Source of the DNA: Zoogloea sp.
GTDB lineage: Bacteria > Pseudomonadota > Gammaproteobacteria > Burkholderiales > Rhodocyclaceae
Direction: 5' to 3'
DNA length: 64,000 nucleotides
Assembly (NCBI GenBank): GCA_016703645.1
Contig: JADJBR010000010.1
Span: 372,001-436,000, forward strand
The notes under the pieces were generated by a model. The model saw only the letters and a program-made list of their open reading frames with translations. It searched no databases and had not been told where the DNA came from. Positions within the stretch are counted from its first letter, which is position 1. Each line of letters opens with the position of its first letter. Below, in pieces: positions 54,662 to 64,000 of the stretch. Made by a program: the position numbers and the translations under genes.

Positions 54662-55510
54662 TCAGACCCCGGTCTCGTCTGGAGGACGTGCCCAGAAGAA
54701 GCGATTGGGAATGTGCTGCCCCATCCCTGGCCGAAAGGCATGGGCCAGGGAATGCCAGGTGAAGTCCTGGGCCTCGTAGACGGCCTGGGGCATGTCGAGT
54801 CCATGGGCCAGCGCAGCCGCCACCGCCGAGGCCAGGGTACACCCCGAGCCGTGGTAGCTGCCCCCCAGACGCTCCCAGGTGTCAGCCCGGATCACTCCGC
54901 CACTGCCATACAGGGTATTCACCACCTGCGGCGTATGGGCGTGGGAACCGGTGATGAGCACGTACTCACACCCCATCTCCATCAGCACAGCGGCACAATC
55001 CGACTGGGTTCCCGCCTCCGGATCCGCATGGGCCGGAGCACGGCAGGCCGCCAGACGGCGCGCCTCCATGGTGTTCGGGGTGATGACCGTAGCCTGGGGA
55101 AGGATGAGTTCGCAAAGCGTCTCGAGCATGGCATCCGAGGCCAGCTCATCGCCTCGACCGGACGCCACCACCGGATCAACGATCACGGGAATATGAGGAT
55201 AATCAGCGATGATCTCGGCGATCACCGCAATGTTGTCCACGCTGCCCAGCACACCCAGCTTGAAGGCCTGAACCGGCATGTCCTCCAGGACCGCACGGGC
55301 CTGCTCGGCGACGAAATCGGCATCAATGGCCAGGACGTCCTCCACGCCGGCGGTATCCTGAACCGTCAGCGCGGTGATGACCGTCAGGGCATGGCATCCC
55401 ATGCCGGCCAGCGTCATGATGTCTGCCTGAATGCCTGCGCCGCCGGTGGGATCGGCAGCAGCGAAAACAAGAACCAGCGGGGGATTGGGATCGTTGCGGT
55501 TTATAGTCAT
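54662..55510 (-). CDS. thiD: Hydroxymethylpyrimidine/phosphomethylpyrimidine kinase
   Basis: Phosphorylates HMP and HMP-P for thiamine synthesis. The 282-residue ribokinase-fold protein has FAAADPTGGAGIQADI, MGCHALTVITALTVQDT, VIVDPVVASGRGD, TPNTMEARRL and the anion-hole/catalytic segment GSYHGSGCTLASAVAAALA. It is first in the - strand thiD-thiE-hemL operon and divergent from the rubredoxin gene across 91 bp. Confidence 0.96.
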   Translation of the reverse strand: MTINRNDPNPPLVLVFAAADPTGGAGIQADIMTLAGMGCHALTVITALTVQDTAGVEDVLAIDADFVAEQARAVLEDMPVQAFKLGVLGSVDNIAVIAEIIADYPHIPVIVDPVVASGRGDELASDAMLETLCELILPQATVITPNTMEARRLAACRAPAHADPEAGTQSDCAAVLMEMGCEYVLITGSHAHTPQVVNTLYGSGGVIRADTWERLGGSYHGSGCTLASAVAAALAHGLDMPQAVYEAQDFTWHSLAHAFRPGMGQHIPNRFFWARPPDETGV

Positions 55511-55601
55511 TGGGAGAACCGAGGACGCACAAATTTAACTGCGACTGCGCTACCATTCACGATCCAGAAGATTCTAGCCGAAATCATCGCAACGCACCCC
55601 A

Positions 55602-55781
55602 ATGGCAAATCCCCACTACCGGACCTGGATGTGTCTGATCTGCGGTTATATCTACGACGAGGAAACCGGCTCCCCAGACGAGGGCATCGCACCGGGCACC
55701 CGCTGGGAGGACATTCCGCCCAACTGGACCTGCCCCGAGTGCGGGGCCCGCAAGGACGACTTCGAAATGGTGGAAATCTGA
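55602..55781 (+). CDS. rubA: Rubredoxin
   Basis: A 59-residue iron protein for one-electron transfer. The two knuckles are C11-LIC14-GY and C44-PEC47-GA, with YIYDEETGSPDEGIAPGTRW between, the usual rubredoxin pattern. It starts at the ATG 91 bp from the divergent thiD start and is followed 73 bp later by pilG on the same strand. The partner reductase or hydroxylase is not in the window. Confidence 0.95.
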   Translation: MANPHYRTWMCLICGYIYDEETGSPDEGIAPGTRWEDIPPNWTCPECGARKDDFEMVEI

Positions 55782-55854
55782 AGGCCCGTCGTCCCCCAGA
55801 CAGCATGACAACGCACGTCCGCAAGCCCATCGTTACGGACACCGGAGGAGCAAG

Positions 55855-56256
55855 GTGAATCTCAGCGGAATCAAGGTCATGGTCATTGATGACAGCAACA
55901 CCATCCGCCGCAGTGCCGAGATCTTTCTCGCCCAGGCCGGATGCAAGGTGGTGCTGGCGGAGGACGGCTTCGACGCCCTCGCGAAAATCGCCGACCACGC
56001 CCCCGACCTCATATTCGTGGATATCATGATGCCGCGCCTGGACGGCTACCAGACCTGCGCCCTGATCAAGAAGAATTCGCGGCTCAAGTCCACGCCAGTC
56101 GTGATGCTGTCATCCAAGGACGGTCTGTTCGACCGGGCCCGCGGGCGCCTCGCCGGCTCCGACGAGTACCTCACCAAGCCCTTCACGAAGGAAAGCCTGC
56201 TGCGCTCGGTGGCCTGCCACACCGGCGCCGCACGCCAGGCCGCCGCCAAAGACTGA
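55855..56256 (+). CDS. pilG: Twitching motility response regulator PilG
   Basis: A 133-residue CheY-like single receiver domain: acidic pair D12-D13, phosphoacceptor D56 in LIFVDIMMPRLDG, and K108 in the TKPF turn. It has no output domain and acts by protein contact, in Pseudomonas with the extension motor side of type IV pili. The GTG start has a strong GGAGGAG site. It begins the pilG-H-I-J-L cluster and precedes pilH by 20 bp. Confidence 0.94.
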   Translation: MNLSGIKVMVIDDSNTIRRSAEIFLAQAGCKVVLAEDGFDALAKIADHAPDLIFVDIMMPRLDGYQTCALIKKNSRLKSTPVVMLSSKDGLFDRARGRLAGSDEYLTKPFTKESLLRSVACHTGAARQAAAKD

Positions 56257-56276
56257 CCTCCCGGAGACGCGCCTAC

Positions 56277-56642
56277 ATGCCGATCAAGAAAATCCTCGTC
56301 GTAGATGACTCCCCGACAGAAAGACTGGCCCTCTCGGAAATGCTGGTGAAGAGCGGCTATCAGGTCGTCACCGCCGACAGCGGCGACGAAGCCGTGATCA
56401 AGAGCAAGACCGAGCACCCCGACCTCATCCTGATGGATGTGGTCATGCCGGGCACCAACGGCTACCAGGCCACCCGCACCATCGTCCGGGACGAACTCAC
56501 CCGTAACATCCCGGTCATCATCTGCACCAGCAAGGGCCTTGAAACCGACAAGATCTGGGGCATGCGCCAAGGCGCCTTCGATTACATGGTCAAACCTCTC
56601 GACCACGCGGTACTGCTCGAGAAGATCCGGGCGTTCGGCTAG
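56277..56642 (+). CDS. pilH: Twitching motility response regulator PilH
   Basis: A 121-residue single receiver domain, with acidic D10-D11, phosphoacceptor D54 in ILMDVVMPGTNG, and K106 in MVKPLD. In P. aeruginosa PilH opposes PilG and is linked to pilus retraction and phosphate flow in the Chp system. GGAG is upstream of the ATG. The long in-frame extension upstream is out of frame with pilG and not part of the gene. Confidence 0.93.
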   Translation: MPIKKILVVDDSPTERLALSEMLVKSGYQVVTADSGDEAVIKSKTEHPDLILMDVVMPGTNGYQATRTIVRDELTRNIPVIICTSKGLETDKIWGMRQGAFDYMVKPLDHAVLLEKIRAFG

Positions 56643-56653
56643 GACACGGCGGC

Positions 56654-57169
56654 ATGGCAAAGCGGATCAGTCTTCACGAATTCCAGGCCGGGCTGGCCCG
56701 GCGCCTTGCCGAAGCGCGGGACACCCGCGCCGCGGCCTTTCTGGGCATCCAGGCCGGCAAGCGCCATTGGCTGGTGGACCTCACCGAAGCGGGTGAGATC
56801 CTGGCGGTCCCGGCGCTTGCGCCGGTTCCCCTCACCGAGCATTGGTTTCGTGGTCTCGCCAGCGTGCGTGGCAACCTCTTCGGCGTGGTGGACTTTGCGG
56901 CCTTCCACGGGGACCAGCCGATTGCAGCCGTCGGGCACGCCCGGTTGCTGCTGGTCGGTGTGAAGCACGACCTCAACTGCGCACTCCTCGTCACCCGAGC
57001 CCTGGGCCTGCGCTCAATCGAAGATTTCGAGCCGCAGCCCTCGCCCCCGGATAGCGAACGCCCCTGGATAGGCGATCAGCTCCGGGATGCCCGGGGCACC
57101 TCCTGGACACGGCTGAAGGTGGCCGATCTGCTGAATCACCCGCGCTTTCTGGACGCAGCACAATCATGA
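56654..57169 (+). CDS. pilI: CheW-like adaptor PilI
   Basis: A 171-residue CheW-domain protein ([47 protein letters not shown], and the strand [15 protein letters not shown]). It couples the PilJ receptor to the PilL kinase in the pilus chemosensory array. It sits 11 bp after pilH and 55 bp before pilJ. Single-domain length is normal. Confidence 0.92.
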   Translation: MAKRISLHEFQAGLARRLAEARDTRAAAFLGIQAGKRHWLVDLTEAGEILAVPALAPVPLTEHWFRGLASVRGNLFGVVDFAAFHGDQPIAAVGHARLLLVGVKHDLNCALLVTRALGLRSIEDFEPQPSPPDSERPWIGDQLRDARGTSWTRLKVADLLNHPRFLDAAQS

Positions 57170-57224
57170 TCATGAATATCCATTCGGGAGGAGCAGCAGG
57201 CATCGCCTGCTGAAAAGGAAGACC

Positions 57225-59348
57225 ATGGCATTCAAGTTACCGGGTCTGTCGCGAAGCGGCAGCCAAAAAGCATCACTCAACGCAGATACGATCCTTGAAT
57301 CCGGCGATCCGGCGCATGCCACGACCTCCCTGCCATTCCTGGCTGGCAAGAGCGCCGCAGAACAGCTGCGCCTGCTGCGCATCCCCTTCCTGATCTTTGC
57401 GGCACTCACCATCGGCTTCGTGCTCTACCAGATTCGCGTCAGCGGCTTCGGCACGGCCTACGTGACGGCCGCCGGCCAGATGCGCACCCTCTCTCAACAG
57501 CTTGCAAAAGCCAGCCAGCTTGCCCTGCAGGGCGAGCCAGCCGCGTTTGCCGAACTGAAGGACAGTCGGCAGCAATTCACCGCCCTGCTCAGTGCCGTCA
57601 CCGACGGCGGCGACGTGGAAGGTTCCACGGTGCCCGGTGGCAGCAGCGCCGTGACGGACGAACTGGCCGCGGTTACCGAGCTGTGGCAGAAGACCGACAA
57701 GGACGCCGGCAGCCTGATCGAGCAGGAGAAGAATCTGGCCAGCCTGGGCAAGGCGGTGAACACCATCAACACCAAGAATCCCCAACTGCTCGAACTGTCC
57801 GAGCAGGTCGCCGCGCTGAAACTGCAGGGTGGCGCATCGGCCCGGGAAATCGCCGTGGCCAACCAGGTGGTGATGTTGACCCAGCGGATTGCCAAGAACG
57901 CCAATGCGCTGCTGGTTGCCAACGCCATCGATCCGGAAGTCGCCTTCCTGCTGGGCAAGGACACCAACACCTTCCGCGAGCAGATCGAGCAGCTCCAGAA
58001 AATGACCGCCGACGGCAACGACGCGAAAGGCAAGCTGGCCGAACTGGAGAGTGTCGGCAAGGATAATCTGGCCTCCGTCACCGCCATCCTGGGCAGCATC
58101 CAGCGCCTGGTGCAGGCCAAGCAGGCGGGCAGCCAGATCTTCCAGAACTCGGGCCAGCTGCTCGAGAAGACCACCGCCCTGGCCGAAGGCTACAGCCGCG
58201 CCTATACCGGCTTCTTCACCTGGGTGAGCCTGGCCATCGTGCTCTGTGCCCTGGCCACGCTGGCCTGTCTCGTTCTGATGGCCAAGACCTACAACGATGA
58301 CATTGCGCGCCGCCGCCTTGCCGCCGAACACCTGAAGGAAGCCGCGGAAGCGGAACGTAACAGCACCCAGCAGGCCATCCTGCGCCTGATGAACGAAATG
58401 GGCGACCTGGCCGACGGTGACCTCACCGTGCGCGCCACGGTCACCGAGGACATCACCGGCGCCATTGCCGACTCGGTCAACTACACCATTGAAGAACTCT
58501 CCGTGCTGGTGCGCCGCATCAACGACGCCGCCATCCGCGTGACCACCGCCACCGAATCCGCGCAACTGACTTCGGACGAACTGATCGCCGCCACCGAACG
58601 CCAGGCCCAGGAACTGCGTCTCGCGGGCGAAACGGCGCAGACCATGGCCAGTTCCATGAGTGCAGCGTCCGAAGACGCCCTGCAGTCCGCCCAGGTGGCC
58701 CGCCGTTCCCTTGAGGCCGCCCAGAAGGGCGCCGCCGCGGTGGAAGACACCATCAAGGGCATGAACGACATCCGCGAGAAAATCCAGGAAACCTCCAAGC
58801 GCATCAAGCGCCTGGGTGAGTCGTCCCAGGAGATCGGTGAAATCGTGGAACTGATCTCCGACATTACCGAACAGACCAACGTGCTGGCCCTCAATGCCGC
58901 CATCCAGGCCGCCTCGGCCGGTGAAGCGGGTCGCGGGTTCTCGGTGGTGGCAGAAGAAGTGCAGCGCCTCGCAGAACGCTCCGCCGAAGCCACCAAGCAG
59001 ATCGGCGCCATCGTGAAGACCATTCAGACCGACACCGGCGATGCCGTGGCGGCCATGGAAAATGCCACCCGTGACGTGGTGGACGGCGCCCACCTCTCCG
59101 AGACGGCGGGCCAGGAGCTTGCCGAGATCGAACGGGTATCCGCCGAAACGGCCGAGCTCATTGAACGCATCTCGGTCAGTACTGAAATCCAGGCCAAGGC
59201 CGCAACCCAGGTGGCCGAGAAGATGAAGAGCATCCTTGCCATCACCGACCGCACCACCACCGGTACTCAGCAGACCGCGGTCTCCATTGGCGAGCTGGCT
59301 GACCTGGCTGTCGAACTGAAGGGCTCTGTCTCGGGCTTCAAGGTCTGA
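57225..59348 (+). CDS. pilJ: Methyl-accepting chemotaxis protein PilJ
   Basis: A 707-residue inner-membrane receptor of the type IV pilus chemosensory system. TM1 is about residues 48-68 and TM2 about 325-350, enclosing a helical periplasmic domain with two PilJ-type repeats ([35 protein letters not shown]). A HAMP-like part and the signalling hairpin follow ([38 protein letters not shown]). Ribosome site AAGGAAG. The tip sequence is standard, so it should form trimer-of-dimer arrays with PilI and PilL. Confidence 0.95.
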   Translation: MAFKLPGLSRSGSQKASLNADTILESGDPAHATTSLPFLAGKSAAEQLRLLRIPFLIFAALTIGFVLYQIRVSGFGTAYVTAAGQMRTLSQQLAKASQLALQGEPAAFAELKDSRQQFTALLSAVTDGGDVEGSTVPGGSSAVTDELAAVTELWQKTDKDAGSLIEQEKNLASLGKAVNTINTKNPQLLELSEQVAALKLQGGASAREIAVANQVVMLTQRIAKNANALLVANAIDPEVAFLLGKDTNTFREQIEQLQKMTADGNDAKGKLAELESVGKDNLASVTAILGSIQRLVQAKQAGSQIFQNSGQLLEKTTALAEGYSRAYTGFFTWVSLAIVLCALATLACLVLMAKTYNDDIARRRLAAEHLKEAAEAERNSTQQAILRLMNEMGDLADGDLTVRATVTEDITGAIADSVNYTIEELSVLVRRINDAAIRVTTATESAQLTSDELIAATERQAQELRLAGETAQTMASSMSAASEDALQSAQVARRSLEAAQKGAAAVEDTIKGMNDIREKIQETSKRIKRLGESSQEIGEIVELISDITEQTNVLALNAAIQAASAGEAGRGFSVVAEEVQRLAERSAEATKQIGAIVKTIQTDTGDAVAAMENATRDVVDGAHLSETAGQELAEIERVSAETAELIERISVSTEIQAKAATQVAEKMKSILAITDRTTTGTQQTAVSIGELADLAVELKGSVSGFKV

Positions 59349-59394
59349 GCCACGCCGCATCCCTCCTGGAACGGAAACCGACCAAGACCCATCG

Positions 59395-62300
59395 ATGAGC
59401 TCCGCAAATGAATTCGACCTCGGTCCGCTGACCTGGGTCAAAGGCGAAATCGACCTGGCCCTCGAACGGTCGGCCACGGCGCTTGCCGAAGCCGGCTCAG
59501 TCCCGGACCGCCTGGGTCGGACCAAGTTCGCCCAGACCCACCTGCACCAGGCCCACGGAGCCCTCTCCATTGTGGGGCTGGACGGACTGACCCAGTTTTC
59601 GGAGCAACTTGATCGCCTGCTCGGTGAAATGGCCAGCGGCCAGGTGTCCTTCACCCCGGAAGTGGCCCGGCTGGCTACCCGCTGCATCGCCGCCATCGGC
59701 AACTATCTTGACGAGCTGACCCGTGGCCAGCCAGATCAGGCCCTCAAGCTGCTCGACCTCTACGCCGAGCTTGCCGCAGCCCGCGGACAGGAAGCCCCGA
59801 CCCCGGGCGAGTTGTTCTTCCCCGATCTGACGCTCCGCCCGGCCTTCGCCCGCCCCGCGGATACCACTGAGGATCCGAAGCGACTGCGTGCGCTGCGGGG
59901 GCGCTTTGAACGGGGTCTCCTGAAGTGGTTCCGCAATGCCCAGGATCCCGCCGGACCACAGGAGATGCGGGAAGCCGTTGCCGGGATCGAAAGCCTCCAG
60001 GGGGTGCCGACGTCGCGCGCCTTCTGGTATGCAGCGACCGCCTTCTTCGAAGCCCTGGAACATCCCGACGCCCCCGCCGATCCGGCGACCAAGCGTCTGT
60101 GTGGACGCATCGATGCCCAGATGCGCCGGGTCATGGAAGGCTCCAGCATGGTTGCCGAGCGTCTGATGCGGGACGTGCTCTACCATGTCGCGACCACCTC
60201 GGCCCAGTCTTCCACCATCTGTGCCGTGCGCGAAACCTATGGGCTCGCGCGACTGCTCCCCGCCAGCAATCGCCGGATCAGCGACACGCCACTGGCGCCG
60301 ATGCTGCGCAAATTTCGCGAAGGGCTTGGCGACGCCCGGGACGCCTGGACCCAGTTCTCGAAGGGCGGCGCCATCGGCCTGCCGCGTTTCCAGGAAGCCA
60401 TTTCACCACTGGCGGAACAGGCCCGCGACCTCGATCAGCCCGAGATCGCCCATGTCCTGGACACCCTTGTCGACCTGGCCATGTGGTTGCGCCAGGACCC
60501 CCTACTATTCACCGAAGCCATGTCCATGGACGTGGCGACCCTGCTTTTACTGGTCGACACCCAGCTTGATGCCCACGGACAGCCGATACCGGAAGGCACA
60601 CCCTTCCAGACCCTGATCGACCGCCTGGGTGCCCATCGGCGGGGAGAACGACTGCCTCCGCTGACCATCCTCAAGCCCGAATCCGAGGACAAGCAGGTCA
60701 GCCGACAGCTTGCCCACGAGATCCTCACGAGCCTTGGGGAAGTTGAGCAAAGCCTAGACACCTTCTTCCGCGCCCCGAGCCAGACAGATGTATTGAGTGC
60801 CGTGCGGGCGCCCCTCAAGCAGATCGAGGGCGCCCTCTCGGTGATGAACGAGGACGGAGCGGTACGCCTGCTGCAGGATGCCGCAGCCCGCATTGCCGCG
60901 CTGTCCACGGTCGGCGAAGAGCCCGGCACCGCTGCCTTTGAAGAGATTGCCCACCGCCTGTCGGCCCTGGGTGTCTATATCGAAGCCCTGCAGCATGGTC
61001 CAGCCGACCTTGAGCGCATCCTGCGCCCGGATCAACCCGCTGAGACGCTGTCGAGCGCAAGCATCGAAGCCGAACTCGACCAGCAGAGGCGTGACACCGC
61101 AGCCCTCGCCGCAGCCCTCCAGGACAATCCGGATGACTTCGGACTCCGTACCGAGCTGCAGCTCAACCTCGAGAACCTCCGCCAGGACGCCTCCCTCACC
61201 GCCAATTCGGAACTCGAGAAGCAGGCCCGCCAGGCCCTCACCATGCTCGATGCGGGCGAGCTTTTCAGTGCCGCAGTTCCCCTGTCGACCAGCCCCGAAG
61301 CACCGGCCCTGTCAGCGGAAGCAACGCGCCTGCTCGACGCCAGCGAGGCCGAGATCGACGCCGAACTGCTGGACATCTTCATCGAGGAAGCCGTGGACGT
61401 CCGGGCAGCCATCGCCGGCAACTTGCTCCTCCTTGAAGAGCGCCCTGACGATCACGAAGTCCTGACCACCATCCGGCGCAGCTTCCATACCCTCAAGGGC
61501 AGCGGCCGCATGGTCGGCCTGAGGGACTTTGGCGAAGCCGCGTGGAGCATCGAGCAGACACTCAATCACTGGCTCCGCCTTGAACTGCCCGTCACGCCCG
61601 AGCTTTTCGGGCTGATCGGCCGGGCACTTACCGAGTTTTCCGGCTGGGTCGAGCAGCTCCAGGCAGGCGCAGGCACGCAGCGCGACGTCACCGACCTGCT
61701 GGCCGAGTCGGCCAGTCTGCGTGGTGACGAAGAAGCAGATCAGCCGCCGGCACCTGCAAGCACACCCGCCACGCCGGAAGTCATCGACATTCCTGCACTC
61801 ACCGATGCCCCCTGGGCGGACAATGAGTTTGCTGGCAATACCCCCATCGATGACGCCCAGGAGGTCGACCTCGAAGCGACAGTCGTCCTCTCCGAGTATG
61901 ACCTCGCCGCCACCAGCCTGAACCTGCCCGTCGAAAGCGCGGAAGCGAGTCCCGAAGAAGTTCTCGACATCAACTTCCCGGAACTGTCCTTTGTCGACTC
62001 CCCGGTGCCCGCCCAGCCCGAAGGAGCCGCCCACGACACGAGCACCGTTGCACCTCCCTTGCCGGACGAGCTAGATGCTGCCCTGGAACTGAGCTTCGAT
62101 CTGCCCCCGGCCCCCGGCACCGAACCCACCCCAAGTCCCATCGACGACCCAAGCCTCACCATGGAGGCCGTGGATGTCACCGCAGACCTGCCCCCTGAGC
62201 TTGCGGAGATCACGCTACCGGCCGGGATCGGCGAAGAAGTGGCAGAGGCGCCTGACGAAACGGAGCAGCCCAGCTTTTCCGCCCCCACGGAGCCCATGGC

Positions 62301-64000
62301 CCCTGTCGTCATCGACGCAATCGATGATATCGAGACGATCGAAATCGCCGAGCCGGCGCCTCCGCTCGACACGATCGACTCCGCCGACCACCCCCACGAC
62401 ATCGGGGGCGACGATGAGGTACCGGGAGACGACGCCGAGCTCATCGAACTCGATGAAGCCCCGGACGACAGCTCCCTGCAGGACGAAGTGCTTGACCCGG
62501 ACGAGATTCGCCTGGGCAACGTCACCCTGTCCCGCCCCCTGTTCGACCTGTACCTCGCCGAAGCCCGCCAGCATGTGGCCACCCTGCGGCACGAGCTTGC
62601 CCGCCTGTCGGTCAACCCCAGCCTGATCCCGACCAGCAGCGCCATCCGTGCTGCCCATACCCTGGCGGGCATTTCGGGAACGGCCCATTTTACGGCCCCC
62701 CAACAACTCGCCAAGGCCCTCGAACTGGCTCAGCAGCGACTGGCCGACCACGATCAGGCCCCTAGCGTCCCCCAGTCGGGCACGCTCAATGCTGCCGCCT
62801 CGGCCCTCGAAAGCATGCTTGTCCAGTTGGCCAGCCGCCAGCTACCCGAGCCCGAGCCCGACCTTGCCGATCAACTCGATGGCATTCTCGAGCCTCACCT
62901 GGCGCAGGTGATTGCGCTTCATCCGGCAGCGCCCACCGAACCATCGGGCCGCATCGAGCCCGCGCCTCCCCGCACCGTCGACGCCCCGGCAGTGATCAGC
63001 GCACCTCTGCGCGACGAACTCGACCCGGAATTGCTGCCGATCTTCCTCGACGAAGGCAACGAACTCTTCGACAGCCTCGACGCAGCCCTGCGTAGCTGGC
63101 GCGACAACCCGGCCGACGCCGGTCACCCCAGCGGTGTCGCCCGCCTCCTCCACACCCTGAAGGGCAGCGCGCGCATGGTCGGGGCCATGAGCCTGGGACA
63201 GAACCTGCACGAACTGGAAACGCGCCTCGAGCGGGCGCGCAGCCAGGACCCTTCCGGCCAGGGCATCATCGATGAACTCGAGAGCGCGCTGGATCAGGCC
63301 CGTCAGTCCCTCGAAGGCCTGCAGCAGCCCCTCCCGGTAGTCGCCGAAAGTGCGGCGGCAGGTACGACAAACGAAGAGACCGCGCCAGTTCAGCCTGGCG
63401 ATGTCGCCGCTCCGGGTGCCCGGGTCCAGCTACGGGTCGAAGCCAACCGGATCGACCAGTTCGTCAATGAAGCGGGCGAAATCAGCATCGCGCGCACTCG
63501 CATCGAAGGCGAACTGCGCACCCTGCGCCGTTCCCTGCTCGACCTCACCGAGAACGTCATCCGCCTGCGCAACCAGTTGCGCGAAGTGGAGATCCAGGCC
63601 GACACGCAGATGCAGTCCCGACTCTCCCAGGTCGAGACCCAGCACACCGAGTTCGACCCCCTGGAGATGGACCGCTACACCCGCCTCCAGGAGCTGACCC
63701 GGATGATGGCGGAGAGCGTCGGCGACGTCACCACGGTGCAGCAGAACCTGCTCAAGAACCTGGACGGCGCTGAATCGGCGCTCCACGCCCAGTCCCGCAT
63801 GGCGCGCGAACTGCAGCAGTCCCTGATGCATGTGCGCATGGTGCCCTTCGACAGCCTGGCCGAGCGTCTCTACCGGCTGGTGCGACAGACGGCCAAGGAA
63901 CTCGGCCGCCGGGCCAACCTGGACATCATTGGCGGCCAAATCGAAGTCGACCGCAGCGTGCTCGACGCCATGACGGCGCCCCTTGGTCACCTTGTCCGCA
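59395..64000 (+). CDS. pilL: Hybrid chemosensory histidine kinase PilL/ChpA (3' end outside window)
   Basis: The frame opens at 59,395 and runs off the window end without a stop, giving at least 1,535 residues. It contains an N-terminal Hpt-like segment (HQAHGALSIVGL, H54), a Hpt domain with H698 in FHTLKGSGRMVGL, a degenerate one (H1088, AAHTLAGISGTAHF), and another with H1253 in LLHTLKGSARMVG. Acidic Pro-rich linkers lie between, including about 61,740-62,540. The last 150 residues begin the CheA dimerisation and ATPase part (LMHVRMVPFDSLAERLYRLV). The CheW and receiver domains must lie beyond the window. It is 46 bp after pilJ. Confidence 0.94.
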   Translation, partial: MSSANEFDLGPLTWVKGEIDLALERSATALAEAGSVPDRLGRTKFAQTHLHQAHGALSIVGLDGLTQFSEQLDRLLGEMASGQVSFTPEVARLATRCIAAIGNYLDELTRGQPDQALKLLDLYAELAAARGQEAPTPGELFFPDLTLRPAFARPADTTEDPKRLRALRGRFERGLLKWFRNAQDPAGPQEMREAVAGIESLQGVPTSRAFWYAATAFFEALEHPDAPADPATKRLCGRIDAQMRRVMEGSSMVAERLMRDVLYHVATTSAQSSTICAVRETYGLARLLPASNRRISDTPLAPMLRKFREGLGDARDAWTQFSKGGAIGLPRFQEAISPLAEQARDLDQPEIAHVLDTLVDLAMWLRQDPLLFTEAMSMDVATLLLLVDTQLDAHGQPIPEGTPFQTLIDRLGAHRRGERLPPLTILKPESEDKQVSRQLAHEILTSLGEVEQSLDTFFRAPSQTDVLSAVRAPLKQIEGALSVMNEDGAVRLLQDAAARIAALSTVGEEPGTAAFEEIAHRLSALGVYIEALQHGPADLERILRPDQPAETLSSASIEAELDQQRRDTAALAAALQDNPDDFGLRTELQLNLENLRQDASLTANSELEKQARQALTMLDAGELFSAAVPLSTSPEAPALSAEATRLLDASEAEIDAELLDIFIEEAVDVRAAIAGNLLLLEERPDDHEVLTTIRRSFHTLKGSGRMVGLRDFGEAAWSIEQTLNHWLRLELPVTPELFGLIGRALTEFSGWVEQLQAGAGTQRDVTDLLAESASLRGDEEADQPPAPASTPATPEVIDIPALTDAPWADNEFAGNTPIDDAQEVDLEATVVLSEYDLAATSLNLPVESAEASPEEVLDINFPELSFVDSPVPAQPEGAAHDTSTVAPPLPDELDAALELSFDLPPAPGTEPTPSPIDDPSLTMEAVDVTADLPPELAEITLPAGIGEEVAEAPDETEQPSFSAPTEPMAPVVIDAIDDIETIEIAEPAPPLDTIDSADHPHDIGGDDEVPGDDAELIELDEAPDDSSLQDEVLDPDEIRLGNVTLSRPLFDLYLAEARQHVATLRHELARLSVNPSLIPTSSAIRAAHTLAGISGTAHFTAPQQLAKALELAQQRLADHDQAPSVPQSGTLNAAASALESMLVQLASRQLPEPEPDLADQLDGILEPHLAQVIALHPAAPTEPSGRIEPAPPRTVDAPAVISAPLRDELDPELLPIFLDEGNELFDSLDAALRSWRDNPADAGHPSGVARLLHTLKGSARMVGAMSLGQNLHELETRLERARSQDPSGQGIIDELESALDQARQSLEGLQQPLPVVAESAAAGTTNEETAPVQPGDVAAPGARVQLRVEANRIDQFVNEAGEISIARTRIEGELRTLRRSLLDLTENVIRLRNQLREVEIQADTQMQSRLSQVETQHTEFDPLEMDRYTRLQELTRMMAESVGDVTTVQQNLLKNLDGAESALHAQSRMARELQQSLMHVRMVPFDSLAERLYRLVRQTAKELGRRANLDIIGGQIEVDRSVLDAMTAPLGHLVR

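Noticed and set aside
55511-55601. TPP riboswitch before thiD
   Set aside because: Only 91 bp between divergent genes and none of the conserved TPP-box sequences seen.
57273-59702. Long antisense frame of about 809 codons under pilJ
   Set aside because: Shadow of the pilJ coding strand; no domains and no ribosome site.

Overview
The window is GC-rich, densely coded DNA with no rRNA, tRNA, CRISPR array, insertion sequence or integrase that I could see. Gene content and order (lptD-surA-pdxA-rsmA facing amgK-murU-pepP-ubiH; purC beside a DUF3422 gene; a pilG-H-I-J-L cluster; a spreading GC-rich repeat often seen in betaproteobacteria) suggest a betaproteobacterial chromosome, probably Rhodocyclales (Azoarcus/Thauera-like). 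The genus is an inference.

Region 1 (1-20,946) is the accessory part. It opens with the 3' end of a STAND-type NTPase fused to about 14 WD40 repeats. A gapless, overlapping + strand operon of about 17.5 kb follows. It encodes a contractile injection system: sheath, tube, gpD-like hub, GpU/DNA-circulation-like baseplate protein, gpV-like spike, gp25, gpJ, a gpI-like protein, two tail fibres (one with a self-cleaving S74 chaperone) and several unrecognised proteins. No capsid, portal, terminase, lysis or integrase gene lies among them, so it is better read as a phage-tail-like particle than a prophage. Unusual members are a triple-repeat protein just after the spike, a Pro/Ala-rich protein, a peptidoglycan-binding-like protein beside the spike, and a late gene with an apparent one-base frameshift. 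A perfect 15-bp hairpin closes the operon.

Region 2 (21,042-25,786, - strand) is rmlBDAC plus wecB, making dTDP-L-rhamnose and UDP-ManNAc for surface polysaccharide. Region 3 (26,026-34,553) holds a CHASE-PAS-GGDEF diguanylate cyclase, pyruvate kinase, class II fructose-bisphosphate aldolase, a small membrane protein, a DUF3422 protein, purC and an HDOD protein. Region 4 (34,663-40,055) holds oligopeptidase A, a secreted DUF4124-glutaredoxin protein, exonuclease III, a Crp/Fnr regulator with a strong palindrome just downstream, a DUF2892 protein and a DUF481 outer membrane protein.

Region 5 (40,096-50,945) is a divergent envelope block: lptD-surA-pdxA-patatin lipoprotein-rsmA on the - strand, and amgK-murU (peptidoglycan recycling), pepP and ubiH on the + strand. 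A 328-bp intergenic stretch filled with 80-bp tandem repeats separates it from mgtE. Region 6 (52,738-64,000) has hemL-thiE-thiD on the - strand, then rubredoxin and the type IV pilus chemosensory genes pilG, pilH, pilI, pilJ and pilL/chpA, the last cut by the window end.
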